DNA of 36,334 bases, from IMG/VR virus record IMGVR_UViG_3300001450_009945, positions 2,640 to 38,973 of that record; one strand, 5' to 3'. Positions 7,637 to 15,498 of the stretch are shown in pieces. Positions within the stretch are counted from its first letter, which is position 1; every line of letters starts with the position of its first letter. Both the position numbers and the translations under genes were made by a program. This DNA is from a virus. The notes under the pieces are model-generated. The model was not told the DNA's origin. It did not search any database and saw only the letters and a list, made by a program, of their open reading frames with translations.

Positions 7637-8388
7637 ACAGTTGCTACTCCTTGTTTTTGTACCACTATTGTAGTGCATTCCTGTGCAAATTGGATAGCTT
7701 TGTCTATATTATTTGTGTTAATATATTCATATACCAATCCAGCTAAGAATGTATCTCCTGCTCCTGAGACGTCCTTTACAGGAACATCTGTTGTTGCATA
7801 CATTCGGCCTTGATATTCACATCCATGCTTACCTTTCGTTACTATTAATTGTTTGTGTAGATTGGGATATTCTGACAGTTGCTTGGAATTCTTTTGATAT
7901 TCTAAATGATTAATTTTAATATAATCCATACCTTTACACCAACTACCTAATTCTTTTTTTGTATCTAAGAATGTGGGACACTTTGCTTTTTTACCTATAT
8001 GAGCTATATCATAAAGTGTAAGAAATCCTTTATCATAATCCGATACTACTATAGCGTCATACTCTAAATCAAAATCTGTATTTATACAATTTTGCCAGTC
8101 TTCATTAAAGTCAATTGGCATGCATTCATCATTTTCATCTACTCTAAGAACCATTTGGTTATATCGCTCGTCTACATATCTTATCTTTCTAATAGATTCT
8201 TTATTAGTAATTAAATCAACTGTGGCTCCTAGAGCTTTTAAATTAGCAACTACATTTCCTGCCATTCCTGGATTTGATTTTTTCTCTACTGGTACTAATA
8301 CTGGTACTGGAGCTTCTGGAGCTATCCTTTCTATATCTCCATAGATAAATACATCTTCACAACTATCCCCTATAACTAATATTTTCAT
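7633..8388 (-). CDS. hldA: PfkB-family heptose-7-phosphate kinase-like (HldA / HldE N-terminal domain)
   Basis: This 251-residue protein carries HldE kinase hallmarks: IAPEAPVPVLVP (22-33), GMAGNVVANLKALGA (41-55), VSDYDKG and the PfkB catalytic motif SGAGDTF with D212. It ends at QKQGVATV, equivalent to the end of the HldE kinase domain. It is 60 or so residues shorter than that domain in enterobacterial HldE, mainly through loss between about residues 60 and 75 and compact loops. Expected role: phosphorylation of heptose-7-phosphate at C1. It is coupled by ATGA to both neighbours, hldD upstream and hldC downstream. Confidence 0.8.
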   Translation of the reverse strand: MKILVIGDSCEDVFIYGDIERIAPEAPVPVLVPVEKKSNPGMAGNVVANLKALGATVDLITNKESIRKIRYVDERYNQMVLRVDENDECMPIDFNEDWQNCINTDFDLEYDAIVVSDYDKGFLTLYDIAHIGKKAKCPTFLDTKKELGSWCKGMDYIKINHLEYQKNSKQLSEYPNLHKQLIVTKGKHGCEYQGRMYATTDVPVKDVSGAGDTFLAGLVYEYINTNNIDKAIQFAQECTTIVVQKQGVATV

Positions 8389-9170
8389 ATGCTCAAATTC
8401 TTTCTATATTCTTTTGTTCCTTCTTCCACTGTCCAATTTGGCTCCCATCCTGGCATAAATTTTAATCTGTCTGCTTTAGTGTAGAATTGGTACCAACCAG
8501 GTATTTTATCTGGAGTGTGATAAGTATATGATATTTCCATTCCTTCTACTAAAGATTCAAAAGTTTCTGCTTTACCCGTACCTACGTCAAATACTCCGCG
8601 TTCTAAACTCATTGCATGTAAGTTTGCATGAACAATGTCTGCTATATATACAAAATCCCTCTTTGGATTTTTTGGAAACAATTTAAACTTTCCTGCTTTA
8701 TGTGCTTGATATGCTACTGATGCCATTTTACCCTTTTCATGTTCACCTGGACCGTATACATTAAAATATCTTAACGCTACAAACTTCTTACATGCTTGCA
8801 ATCCATACTCCTCTGCTAATAATTTCGACCAACCGTATATGTTATTTGGAAGGCCATCATTTCCGTAACAAGCAGCGGAGCTAGAATATACAACTTTTTT
8901 CTTATATTTCCTAGCTAAATCAAATAATTTTTTGCTTGTTGTATAATTCCAATACAACATATAGTTTGGATCTTGTTCAGTTGTATCTGATATTGCTCCT
9001 ATATGGAATATACCATCACACTGTTTAACCATGCTTTCCAAAGCTAGCTCATCTTCCCATGTCTGTTTGTCTTGATGTATTTGCCATGCATAATCACCTC
9101 TCGATTCGAGTGTTTCTAATACAGCTTTTCCTACAAATCCTTCTGCTCCAGTTACTATGAATTTTGCCAT
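8385..9170 (-). CDS. hldD: ADP-L-glycero-D-manno-heptose 6-epimerase-like SDR (HldD)
   Basis: This protein has 261 residues from ATG 9170; an upstream in-frame TTG at 9182 is less likely, since GGGAAAT fits the ATG. The Rossmann motif is TGAEGFVG (7-14). HldD-specific blocks follow in order: GAISDTTEQD (58-67), SSSAACYG, YGWSK (Y112/K116), LRYFNVYGPGEHEKGKMASV and RDFVYIADIV, then VGTGKAETF and GWYQFYTKAD. This string is diagnostic for the heptose 6-epimerase family. The role would be the last step of ADP-L,D-heptose formation. It is slightly shorter than cellular HldD (about 310). Confidence 0.88.
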   Translation of the reverse strand: MAKFIVTGAEGFVGKAVLETLESRGDYAWQIHQDKQTWEDELALESMVKQCDGIFHIGAISDTTEQDPNYMLYWNYTTSKKLFDLARKYKKKVVYSSSAACYGNDGLPNNIYGWSKLLAEEYGLQACKKFVALRYFNVYGPGEHEKGKMASVAYQAHKAGKFKLFPKNPKRDFVYIADIVHANLHAMSLERGVFDVGTGKAETFESLVEGMEISYTYHTPDKIPGWYQFYTKADRLKFMPGWEPNWTVEEGTKEYRKNLSI

Positions 9171-9547
9171 GATATTTCCCAATCTTTAAAATCTGCTGCT
9201 AAGCAATCTATTTTATAATCTTTTCTTCCACCAACTTTTTCTTGGATCATATTTTTTGCAGTATTTCTAATACCATTTAATCCGTGTGTTAGCTCGAGAT
9301 TATTTCCATCTTTGAGACCTTTTCTATAGTTTGATTCATTGTGCCATATATGTAAATTCATTTGTGAAAGCACTACGACAGCTCTAATCAATTCTGCATC
9401 TATTCCTTCTAACTTAATATCGTGCATAATATCTTGAATTTCCTGAGCATATTCTTCTTTATGATCTGGAATAAATACTTCTTTTAATTGTGCTATTGAT
9501 AGCCTATCTATTAATTCTGATAGTGTTGGTAAATATTTTCTACTCAT
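9155..9547 (-). CDS. Conserved-looking hypothetical protein in sugar island
   Basis: This protein has 130 residues from ATG 9547, which has GGAGAAA upstream and an ATGA overlap with the GMD-like gene. It is probably all-helical: LPTLSELIDRLSIAQLKEV, then a charged helix, then LRAVVVLSQMNLHIWHNES. I do not recognise a named domain. Its position between hldD and gmd, with overlaps on both sides, suggests a role tied to sugar synthesis or to an acceptor protein, but nothing catalytic is visible. Confidence 0.6.
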   Translation of the reverse strand: MSRKYLPTLSELIDRLSIAQLKEVFIPDHKEEYAQEIQDIMHDIKLEGIDAELIRAVVVLSQMNLHIWHNESNYRKGLKDGNNLELTHGLNGIRNTAKNMIQEKVGGRKDYKIDCLAADFKDWEISWQNS

Positions 9548-10503
9548 ACTCGCTTTCTCCAATATTCTAGTAAATCGTTCCATATATCATCCATCGTTTT
9601 TTCTGGCTTCCAATCATAATGACTTTTAAATTTAGATGTATCAGGTATCTGTAGTGTTATATCAGTTGGTCTCATTCTTTCAGGATCTTGAATTTTCTTG
9701 AATGGTTTATCTGATTTTGATATTAAAGCATCTAATGCTTCTCCTACTAAACACGATTCATCACCGCCTATATTATATACCTCACCTGGTCTTGGAAATT
9801 CTGAACATAGCCAATACGCCTTGATCGCGTCATCTATATGATTATAGGTTCTAACAGAATTTAAGTTTCCATGTCGTACTTCATATATTCCATTTTTCTC
9901 TCCTTTTGCGATTTGACGTGCAAACGATGATACTGCAAATTCTTTTCCTCTTCTAGCTCCTTCATGACTAAACATTCGAGTAGTTATAATTTTCATTCCA
10001 AACGCTTTGTGATAATATTGAGACATTAAATCATGTCCTACTTTCGATATTGAATATGGATTAGCTGGTCGAATTGGATTATTTTCAGTTATTGGAATTT
10101 CATGTGGTTCTGGATTACCATATACCTCACTTGTAGACACACTTATTATAACCGGATCCATTTCATTTGATTTTATTGATTCTAATAAATGAGTTGTTCC
10201 CAATACATTTGTATGCAATGTTACAATTGGATTTTTGAAGCTAGATTCTGGAAAACTTTGAGCTGCAAAGTGAAATACTTTATCCGGTTTGGATAGCTTA
10301 ATCGCTCTATCAATACTAGCATAATCCATTAAATCGCCTCCATAAAGTACAACTCTCGGATTGTCGATTAGATGCTCTATATTTGTAGTATCTTCCATCC
10401 ATCTTTTAAACCCATAAATTTGATCATCTGTGTGTTCCAGAATATAGTCTGCCATATGGCTACCTACAAATCCTGTAATGCCTGTGATAAATATTTTACT
10501 CAT
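9544..10503 (-). CDS. gmd: GDP-mannose 4,6-dehydratase-like SDR
   Basis: This protein has 319 residues from ATG 10503, preceded by GGAAGAG; the longer open frame upstream lies within the next gene. It has GITGFVG (8-14), STSEVYG (123-129) and Y150/K154 in PYSISK. TTRMFSHEGARRGKEF and the late ERMRPTDI...DTSKF segment are typical of GDP-mannose 4,6-dehydratases, where T/S and E of the S(T)SE motif take part in dehydration. Expected product: GDP-4-keto-6-deoxymannose, feeding the Fcl-like and cupin neighbours. A CDP- or UDP-sugar substrate is possible. Confidence 0.82.
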   Translation of the reverse strand: MSKIFITGITGFVGSHMADYILEHTDDQIYGFKRWMEDTTNIEHLIDNPRVVLYGGDLMDYASIDRAIKLSKPDKVFHFAAQSFPESSFKNPIVTLHTNVLGTTHLLESIKSNEMDPVIISVSTSEVYGNPEPHEIPITENNPIRPANPYSISKVGHDLMSQYYHKAFGMKIITTRMFSHEGARRGKEFAVSSFARQIAKGEKNGIYEVRHGNLNSVRTYNHIDDAIKAYWLCSEFPRPGEVYNIGGDESCLVGEALDALISKSDKPFKKIQDPERMRPTDITLQIPDTSKFKSHYDWKPEKTMDDIWNDLLEYWRKRV

Positions 10504-10978
10504 TTTTATCTCTTCCCCATAGAATTGGATTATTATGTGGCCATTTGAAATTCCACGATGGATCATTCCAATGTACAACAAATTGATTTTCTATATCATT
10601 ATAAGAACCCTCAAACGCTTGCTTGTAATGGAACGTGCATGTATCACTTAATACAAAATGACCATTTGCACAACCTGGAGGAACCAATACTTGTTTTCTA
10701 TTAGCATCTGATAATACAAACCATTCTGATTCACCGTAGGTTTCTGACTCCTTACGACAATCAGCTACAACTAGATAGAATTCACCCTGCACACAATTGA
10801 TCAGCTTCCATGTTTTATCATCACCGTGTAATCCTCGCAGTACATCTTTTTTAGAATGTGAAAACTTATCCAATCTCCAATTCAAATCTGGATAATCATC
10901 ACTGGTCCACGTTGTGTATATGTCTCCACGAAAGTCTTCATGATGAGTTGGATTAAAAGTTTTTAGATCTTGAATCAT
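10496..10978 (-). CDS. RmlC-like cupin (dTDP-4-dehydrorhamnose 3,5-epimerase family)
   Basis: This protein has 160 residues from ATG 10978 (ATGA overlap with the upstream SDR, AGAGG ribosome site). RmlC family blocks are present: EDFRGDIY, SKKDVLRGLH with H51, KLINCVQGEFYLVVADCRKES, VPPGCANGHFVLSD, FHYKQ and WNDP...WP...PILWGRD. The usual AHG of the active-site strand reads ANG here (104-106), seen in some subfamilies that epimerise or isomerise other keto-sugars. It likely acts on the 4-keto sugar made by the adjacent GMD-like enzyme. Confidence 0.8.
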   Translation of the reverse strand: MIQDLKTFNPTHHEDFRGDIYTTWTSDDYPDLNWRLDKFSHSKKDVLRGLHGDDKTWKLINCVQGEFYLVVADCRKESETYGESEWFVLSDANRKQVLVPPGCANGHFVLSDTCTFHYKQAFEGSYNDIENQFVVHWNDPSWNFKWPHNNPILWGRDKNE

Positions 10979-11883
10979 GCAACTACCTCTTCTGATACAT
11001 TCTCCAGATACCACTCAATGGTTTTACGGACACCTTCTTCAAAACTAGTTTGTGGTGTGAATCCATATTTTTTTGCTCGACTTGTATCTAATACTCTTCT
11101 CATATCACCTTCTGGTTTTTCTGGCGAATATTCAATAGTTCTATCAAAATAATTAGCTACTATTTCAGCCACAGCTTTGATTGATATACCATGTCCGCTA
11201 GCTAAGTTTACTGGTTCAGTAACTTTATTTTCTACCATATGAATCATTCCCTGAGCTACATCTTCTGAATAGATTAAATCTCTAACGGGTGCGCCAGTTC
11301 CCCAAACGTTTAGTATTTCATTCAAATGTCCTTTCTTAATTAAAGATGGAACAACCATTGAATGCTCACCAAAATTATCATGCGGTCCATATACATTTGC
11401 AGGTCTTACTATTGATACTTTATTCCAATCGTTTTCAATTGCATATGCTTGTGCTTGCAATTCACCCATTCTCTTTGCCCAAGCTGGGAATGTATCATTT
11501 TTTGTAGGAAATGTTTTCCACACATCATCTTCGGTTAATACTTCAGCTTGCTCATATACTCCAACAGAACTTGTATACAAATACCATTCTACTCCTGCAT
11601 CTTTAGCAGCTTCCATCATATTAGTGTTAAACTGTAACATTGGTACAAAGTATCTTGCTGGTTTTTCTACAGCTGTTTGTGGACTACCTTTGATACCTGC
11701 TAGATGCATTACGATATCCATTCCTTTACATATTTCTTGACATACACATCTTTCTCTTAGATCTGTTGGTAGGTCTGTTGGATATACACGTGCACCTTTT
11801 TCTTGTAACATTTTTACTAATGATTTTCCAATCATTCCGTTAGCACCCGTTACTAATATTTTTTTATCTTTTAAATTTATCAT
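10975..11883 (-). CDS. GDP-L-fucose synthase-like SDR lacking the YxxxK tyrosine
   Basis: This 302-residue SDR has the NADP-binding motif GANGMIGKS (13-21). Downstream blocks resemble GDP-fucose synthase: MHLAGIKGSP, TNMMEAA, VRPANVYGPHDNF, SLIKKGH and WGTGAPVRDLIYSEDVA. The catalytic lysine K137 lies in PAWAKRMGE, and the tyrosine expected four residues before it is P133. Either the catalytic residue is elsewhere or the chemistry differs. It overlaps the RmlC-like gene by ATGA, and the GMD-like gene follows, so a GDP-6-deoxyhexose pathway is the best guess. Confidence 0.75.
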   Translation of the reverse strand: MINLKDKKILVTGANGMIGKSLVKMLQEKGARVYPTDLPTDLRERCVCQEICKGMDIVMHLAGIKGSPQTAVEKPARYFVPMLQFNTNMMEAAKDAGVEWYLYTSSVGVYEQAEVLTEDDVWKTFPTKNDTFPAWAKRMGELQAQAYAIENDWNKVSIVRPANVYGPHDNFGEHSMVVPSLIKKGHLNEILNVWGTGAPVRDLIYSEDVAQGMIHMVENKVTEPVNLASGHGISIKAVAEIVANYFDRTIEYSPEKPEGDMRRVLDTSRAKKYGFTPQTSFEEGVRKTIEWYLENVSEEVVA

Positions 11884-11887
11884 ATCT

Positions 11888-12670
11888 TTACTCTACTACA
11901 AAATAAGAAACTCTTGATGCAAATTTATATCGTTTCAATGTTATATTATTCAATCCAAAAACTTCCATTAATGCTAATGTTTCACCTGGTGAATCTGGAT
12001 CATTTAATTCATCAAAAGCCACTACACTACCTTTTGTAAGTCGTGGTCTGATTGCTTCCAAACACTCCTTGGTAGGTTTATATAAATCAAAATCAAAATA
12101 TGCTAATGATATGATAGTCTCTGTATTGTCTTCTAGGTATTTATGTATTGTTTTAGTTGCATCACCTTTTACTAATTCAAATTTCTTAATATGTGATAAA
12201 GGATTATCATCCTCAATATTCTGGACTACTTTGGATAAGTATTTATCATAGTCATCTGTAAGTGCTAATCCTCCTTCAACCATCAGAGATGATTCGCCAT
12301 CTTCTGGTGTAATTTCTGGAAACCCTTCGAAGGTGTCAAATGCTACTATCTTTTTATGTCTATTGAAAGGTTCGTATATACCACGGAGGGCTGCAAATAA
12401 TGCTGCATTGTGTCCCCATCTAGTCCCAAGATCCATCACAATACCATGTACATCAATTTGTTTTTGATATATGTGATTCATAAATAAAATCCTAGATAGA
12501 TTTTTTGAATTTAAAAATAATCCTAGATTTGGTAGTACTTGTTCTTTCGGTATCGGACATTCTCTCAATAATTCGTATAATTCGAGTCGTTTCTTTGTTT
12601 CTAATTTATTCTCATACTCACCATAAAAAGGGTCTTGGCCGTTTGCATGCTTTGTGTTGTTGTCAGTCAT
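11888..12670 (-). CDS. TylF/macrocin O-methyltransferase-like SAM methyltransferase
   Basis: This is a 260-residue class I methyltransferase. The SAM-binding strand and loop appear as GIVMDLGTRWGHNAALFA, followed by IVAFDTFEGFPEIT, a hallmark of the TylF/MycF sugar O-methyltransferase family. A later acidic strand is AYFDFDLYKPT, and GSVVAFDELND resembles the metal-binding DD region of the family. It likely methylates a sugar hydroxyl made by this island. AAGGAG lies upstream. Tight packing with the SDR gene indicates a shared transcript. Confidence 0.8.
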   Translation of the reverse strand: MTDNNTKHANGQDPFYGEYENKLETKKRLELYELLRECPIPKEQVLPNLGLFLNSKNLSRILFMNHIYQKQIDVHGIVMDLGTRWGHNAALFAALRGIYEPFNRHKKIVAFDTFEGFPEITPEDGESSLMVEGGLALTDDYDKYLSKVVQNIEDDNPLSHIKKFELVKGDATKTIHKYLEDNTETIISLAYFDFDLYKPTKECLEAIRPRLTKGSVVAFDELNDPDSPGETLALMEVFGLNNITLKRYKFASRVSYFVVE

Positions 12671-12689
12671 TTTTATTCTCCTTTATTGT

Positions 12690-13793
12690 TTATTTTTCCC
12701 AAACTAGTGCTGGGATTTCTTTGTTCCATCCAAAAGCTATTACCCAAGCCCAAAATCTTAACCTACCTTCGATCAAATCAAATTGAGTATCGTTTACACG
12801 CTTGAGCCTGATAGGCTTTAGGAATATTCCTTGTTCTATTTCTTCTGATAATTCTATTGGGGATGGCGTCATTCCCATTGCATTTTCTTTTGCTTCTTCT
12901 ATTGTTTGATATACTTTACGATTGTAGTCATTAGAAACTCTAATCTGCTTTGTATCTATATTTCTTGTCGGTGTTACCAACTGTACTGACATTGATTCAT
13001 AATCATGGTCTGTTAATTCTATATCAGCTGATTTTGCATTTTCCAATGCACGTGATGGTTTTGACGTATTTGGGATTACTATTACGTTTGGATCTTGTAT
13101 CAACCACCTTAAAACTATTTGTCCTGGAGTACATTTATATTTCTCTGAAAGAGCATTTAGATATTCTGATTGGTATGATCCATTTGCCAACTTTCCTTGT
13201 GCTAATGGACTATATGCGATGAGCTTGATATCATTATTTTCACAGAAGGGTAATATGTCCTTCTCTACTGACCGTTCAAAAAAATTATATTCTGCTTGTA
13301 TGCAAGCTAAGTGATGACCTTCAGAAGTTAATGCAGTAACCGCATCTTGTGCTTCTGATAGTAGAAAATTACTGACACCTACATGTCTAACCTTCCCTTC
13401 CTTTACTAAAGTATTCATTGCTCTCATCGTTTCACTAATTGGGAAATTTGGATTTGGCCAATGTACTTGGAATAGATCGATTCGGTCTGTTTGCAATCTT
13501 ATAAGACTATCTTCAGCTGATTTTATAACACCTTCGTATGTAGTATCGTTTGGAGATACTTTACTTGCTAAAAATACTTTTTCTCTACCTATTTTTTTCA
13601 ATGCAGATCCCAATAAAGTTTCAGATAATCCATTTCCATATACTGGTGCAGTATCTATAAAATTTACACCATTATCTACAAAGCATGATAGTGTTAGGTC
13701 TAGATTCTTTCCATCTTCCTTATCTGGTAGGTGGAATCCAGTACCAAAACCTATTGCAGAGACGCTATCCGATCCTAAGTTACGATAAATCAT
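12690..13793 (-). CDS. Aldo/keto reductase fused to a C-terminal ParB/sulfiredoxin-like domain
   Basis: This protein has 367 residues. Residues 1-275 are an aldo/keto reductase with the full catalytic tetrad D47, Y52, K78 and H111, the GVSNF motif and the IPNTSKP NADPH-binding segment. Residues 281-367 look like a ParB N-terminal/sulfiredoxin-fold domain: IRVS...ELSEEIEQGIFLKPIRL...FDLIEGRLRFWAWVIAFG...IPALVW, with EGRLRFWA matching the family's GxRR-like phosphate loop. The fusion is unusual. The reductase probably reduces an aldehyde or ketone made by the adjacent thiamine enzymes. The TAATG junction couples it to the transketolase gene. Confidence 0.82.
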   Translation of the reverse strand: MIYRNLGSDSVSAIGFGTGFHLPDKEDGKNLDLTLSCFVDNGVNFIDTAPVYGNGLSETLLGSALKKIGREKVFLASKVSPNDTTYEGVIKSAEDSLIRLQTDRIDLFQVHWPNPNFPISETMRAMNTLVKEGKVRHVGVSNFLLSEAQDAVTALTSEGHHLACIQAEYNFFERSVEKDILPFCENNDIKLIAYSPLAQGKLANGSYQSEYLNALSEKYKCTPGQIVLRWLIQDPNVIVIPNTSKPSRALENAKSADIELTDHDYESMSVQLVTPTRNIDTKQIRVSNDYNRKVYQTIEEAKENAMGMTPSPIELSEEIEQGIFLKPIRLKRVNDTQFDLIEGRLRFWAWVIAFGWNKEIPALVWEK

Positions 13794-14686
13794 TATATAT
13801 CTCTAATCTTAGTAATTATTGAATCAACATCTATTCCATATTTTTGATGTAGCCATTTTCTATCTCCATACTCAAAATATTGTTTATCTTCCAATGCTAT
13901 CCTTTTCAGTTTAATAGAGAGGTTATTGTCTGTGATGAACTCGCTGATTGCACTACCAATTCCACCAGTTATTGAATTTTCTTCAATGGTGATAATTTGT
14001 CGAGCGTGATATATTAATTGTTCTAAATTATTTGGTAATGGACTTATTCTAATTAAATCTATCAATCCATACTTTAATTCCTTTGCAACTTCTAATGCTA
14101 CATGAGTCATGTATCCAGTACTTATAATAACTGTATCATCAAATTCGCGTATTTCATTTGCAGCTTCACATCCATCCGTATACAATTCTGGGAATGTTCC
14201 TTTATCAATTCTTACATAAGCTGGTGATGAATTGTTATAAACTTTTTGTGCACAATCTTTAGCTGACTCAGCATCGGATGGGTTAAAAATTTTCATCTCA
14301 GGCATTACTCTCATAACACCTATATCATGTATTGCATGATGAGTTGGTCCATCTTTGGAAAATGACAATCCTGCTCCACATCCTATTATAGTAACATCTA
14401 AATTCATACTACATATATTTGCTTTTATATGCTCATAACACCTCATTGTAATGAACGGAATTATAGAATACACGAATACTTTTTTTCCAGCTAACGCTAA
14501 CCCAGTTGCTATTAATACCATGTTTTGTTCTTGTACACCCACATTTATGAATTGGTCTGGAAAATCTTTTTTATATTTTCTAATACTGAACGCATCTGCA
14601 TCCGCCGTTATGAATACTACGTTTTTATCTTTTGCTGCAATATCATATATTTCGTCGAAGAAAGCATCTCTAATATCTATACCCAT
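13793..14686 (-). CDS. Transketolase-like C-terminal half (Pyr and C domains)
   Basis: This 297-residue protein equals the pyrimidine-binding and C-terminal part of transketolase/DXS-type enzymes: FINVGVQEQNMVLIATGLAL holds the conserved Glu that activates thiamine diphosphate, followed by the aromatic YSIIPFITMRCYEHI and a late TIEENSITGGIGSAI block of the transketolase C domain. Split two-gene transketolases of this type occur in bacterial and archaeal sugar loci. It overlaps the N-terminal-half gene by ten bases with AGGAG, so equimolar assembly is likely. Confidence 0.85.
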   Translation of the reverse strand: MGIDIRDAFFDEIYDIAAKDKNVVFITADADAFSIRKYKKDFPDQFINVGVQEQNMVLIATGLALAGKKVFVYSIIPFITMRCYEHIKANICSMNLDVTIIGCGAGLSFSKDGPTHHAIHDIGVMRVMPEMKIFNPSDAESAKDCAQKVYNNSSPAYVRIDKGTFPELYTDGCEAANEIREFDDTVIISTGYMTHVALEVAKELKYGLIDLIRISPLPNNLEQLIYHARQIITIEENSITGGIGSAISEFITDNNLSIKLKRIALEDKQYFEYGDRKWLHQKYGIDVDSIITKIRDI

Positions 14687-15498
14687 TTTAGAATCTCCTC
14701 TTTTAATTCTACTTCAGCTAAATCAAATTCTTCATCTGTTGGAACAGAGTGGTGCCATTTTATTCCAGATTCCATAAATGAAACTCCTTTTCCTTTTACG
14801 GTGTCTGCTATAATAACTGTTGGTTTATTTATTTTTAGATATCGGTGTTCTAAGCCATGACATATTGAATCGTGATTATGGCCGTCTATTGTTTCAACAT
14901 TCCAACCACAAGCTGTAAATTTTTCTTCAAGATTATCATTTTCGATAAAATCTGTAACGGATAGTCTATTTCTATCAACAATCACAGTCAAGTTAGTTAC
15001 ATTTTTCTGAGCTGCAAACATGACGGACTCCCAAATGGATCCTTCTTCACATTCTCCATCTCCCACTAAAGAATACATGTGTTGATCTGGTTTTGCCATA
15101 GCTAATCCAGTTGCAATTCCAATCGCATGTCCGAGTGATCCAGTGTTTGTTTCTACTCCTGGTATATTAAAGTCTAATTGTCCACCATAAATACTACCAT
15201 CAATTCCATACATTGCTATTTCAGATTTAGATATGATTCCAAGATCAGCTAAGATTGCATATATTCCCAAACACGCGTGTCCTTTACCTACTATTAATCT
15301 ATCCCTATCTTCCCAATCTGGATCGTTAACTCTGTAGCAAAATGCACTTGGTCCGTAGTACAAAGCTACTAATATATCCATACAAGAATATATTCCTCCA
15401 AAATGTCCGAGTCGAGCTTGTTTTATCATTTCCAAAACTTTTAATCTCATCTCAGCTGATTTTTTCTGCAAACTTCCTGTTGGATATAAATTATCCAT
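14677..15498 (-). CDS. Transketolase-like N-terminal half (TPP-binding)
   Basis: This 273-residue protein has GHFGG (31-35), GKGHACLG, the TGSLGHAIGIATGLA block and the thiamine-diphosphate motif GDGECEEG...VIVDRN (146-177), the GDG-N pattern. Together with the next gene it makes a complete two-subunit transketolase, which moves two-carbon units between sugar phosphates and can supply sedoheptulose-7-phosphate, the precursor of ADP-heptose, or act on a dedicated keto-sugar. GGAGG precedes the start, with a TAATG junction to the upstream gene. Confidence 0.87.
   Translation of the reverse strand: MDNLYPTGSLQKKSAEMRLKVLEMIKQARLGHFGGIYSCMDILVALYYGPSAFCYRVNDPDWEDRDRLIVGKGHACLGIYAILADLGIISKSEIAMYGIDGSIYGGQLDFNIPGVETNTGSLGHAIGIATGLAMAKPDQHMYSLVGDGECEEGSIWESVMFAAQKNVTNLTVIVDRNRLSVTDFIENDNLEEKFTACGWNVETIDGHNHDSICHGLEHRYLKINKPTVIIADTVKGKGVSFMESGIKWHHSVPTDEEFDLAEVELKEEILKWV

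Noticed and set aside
7633-8388. Adenosine or ribokinase identity for the PfkB-type protein
   Set aside because: The IAPEAPVPV and GMAGNVVANL blocks and the adjacent HldC- and HldD-like genes favour a heptose kinase.
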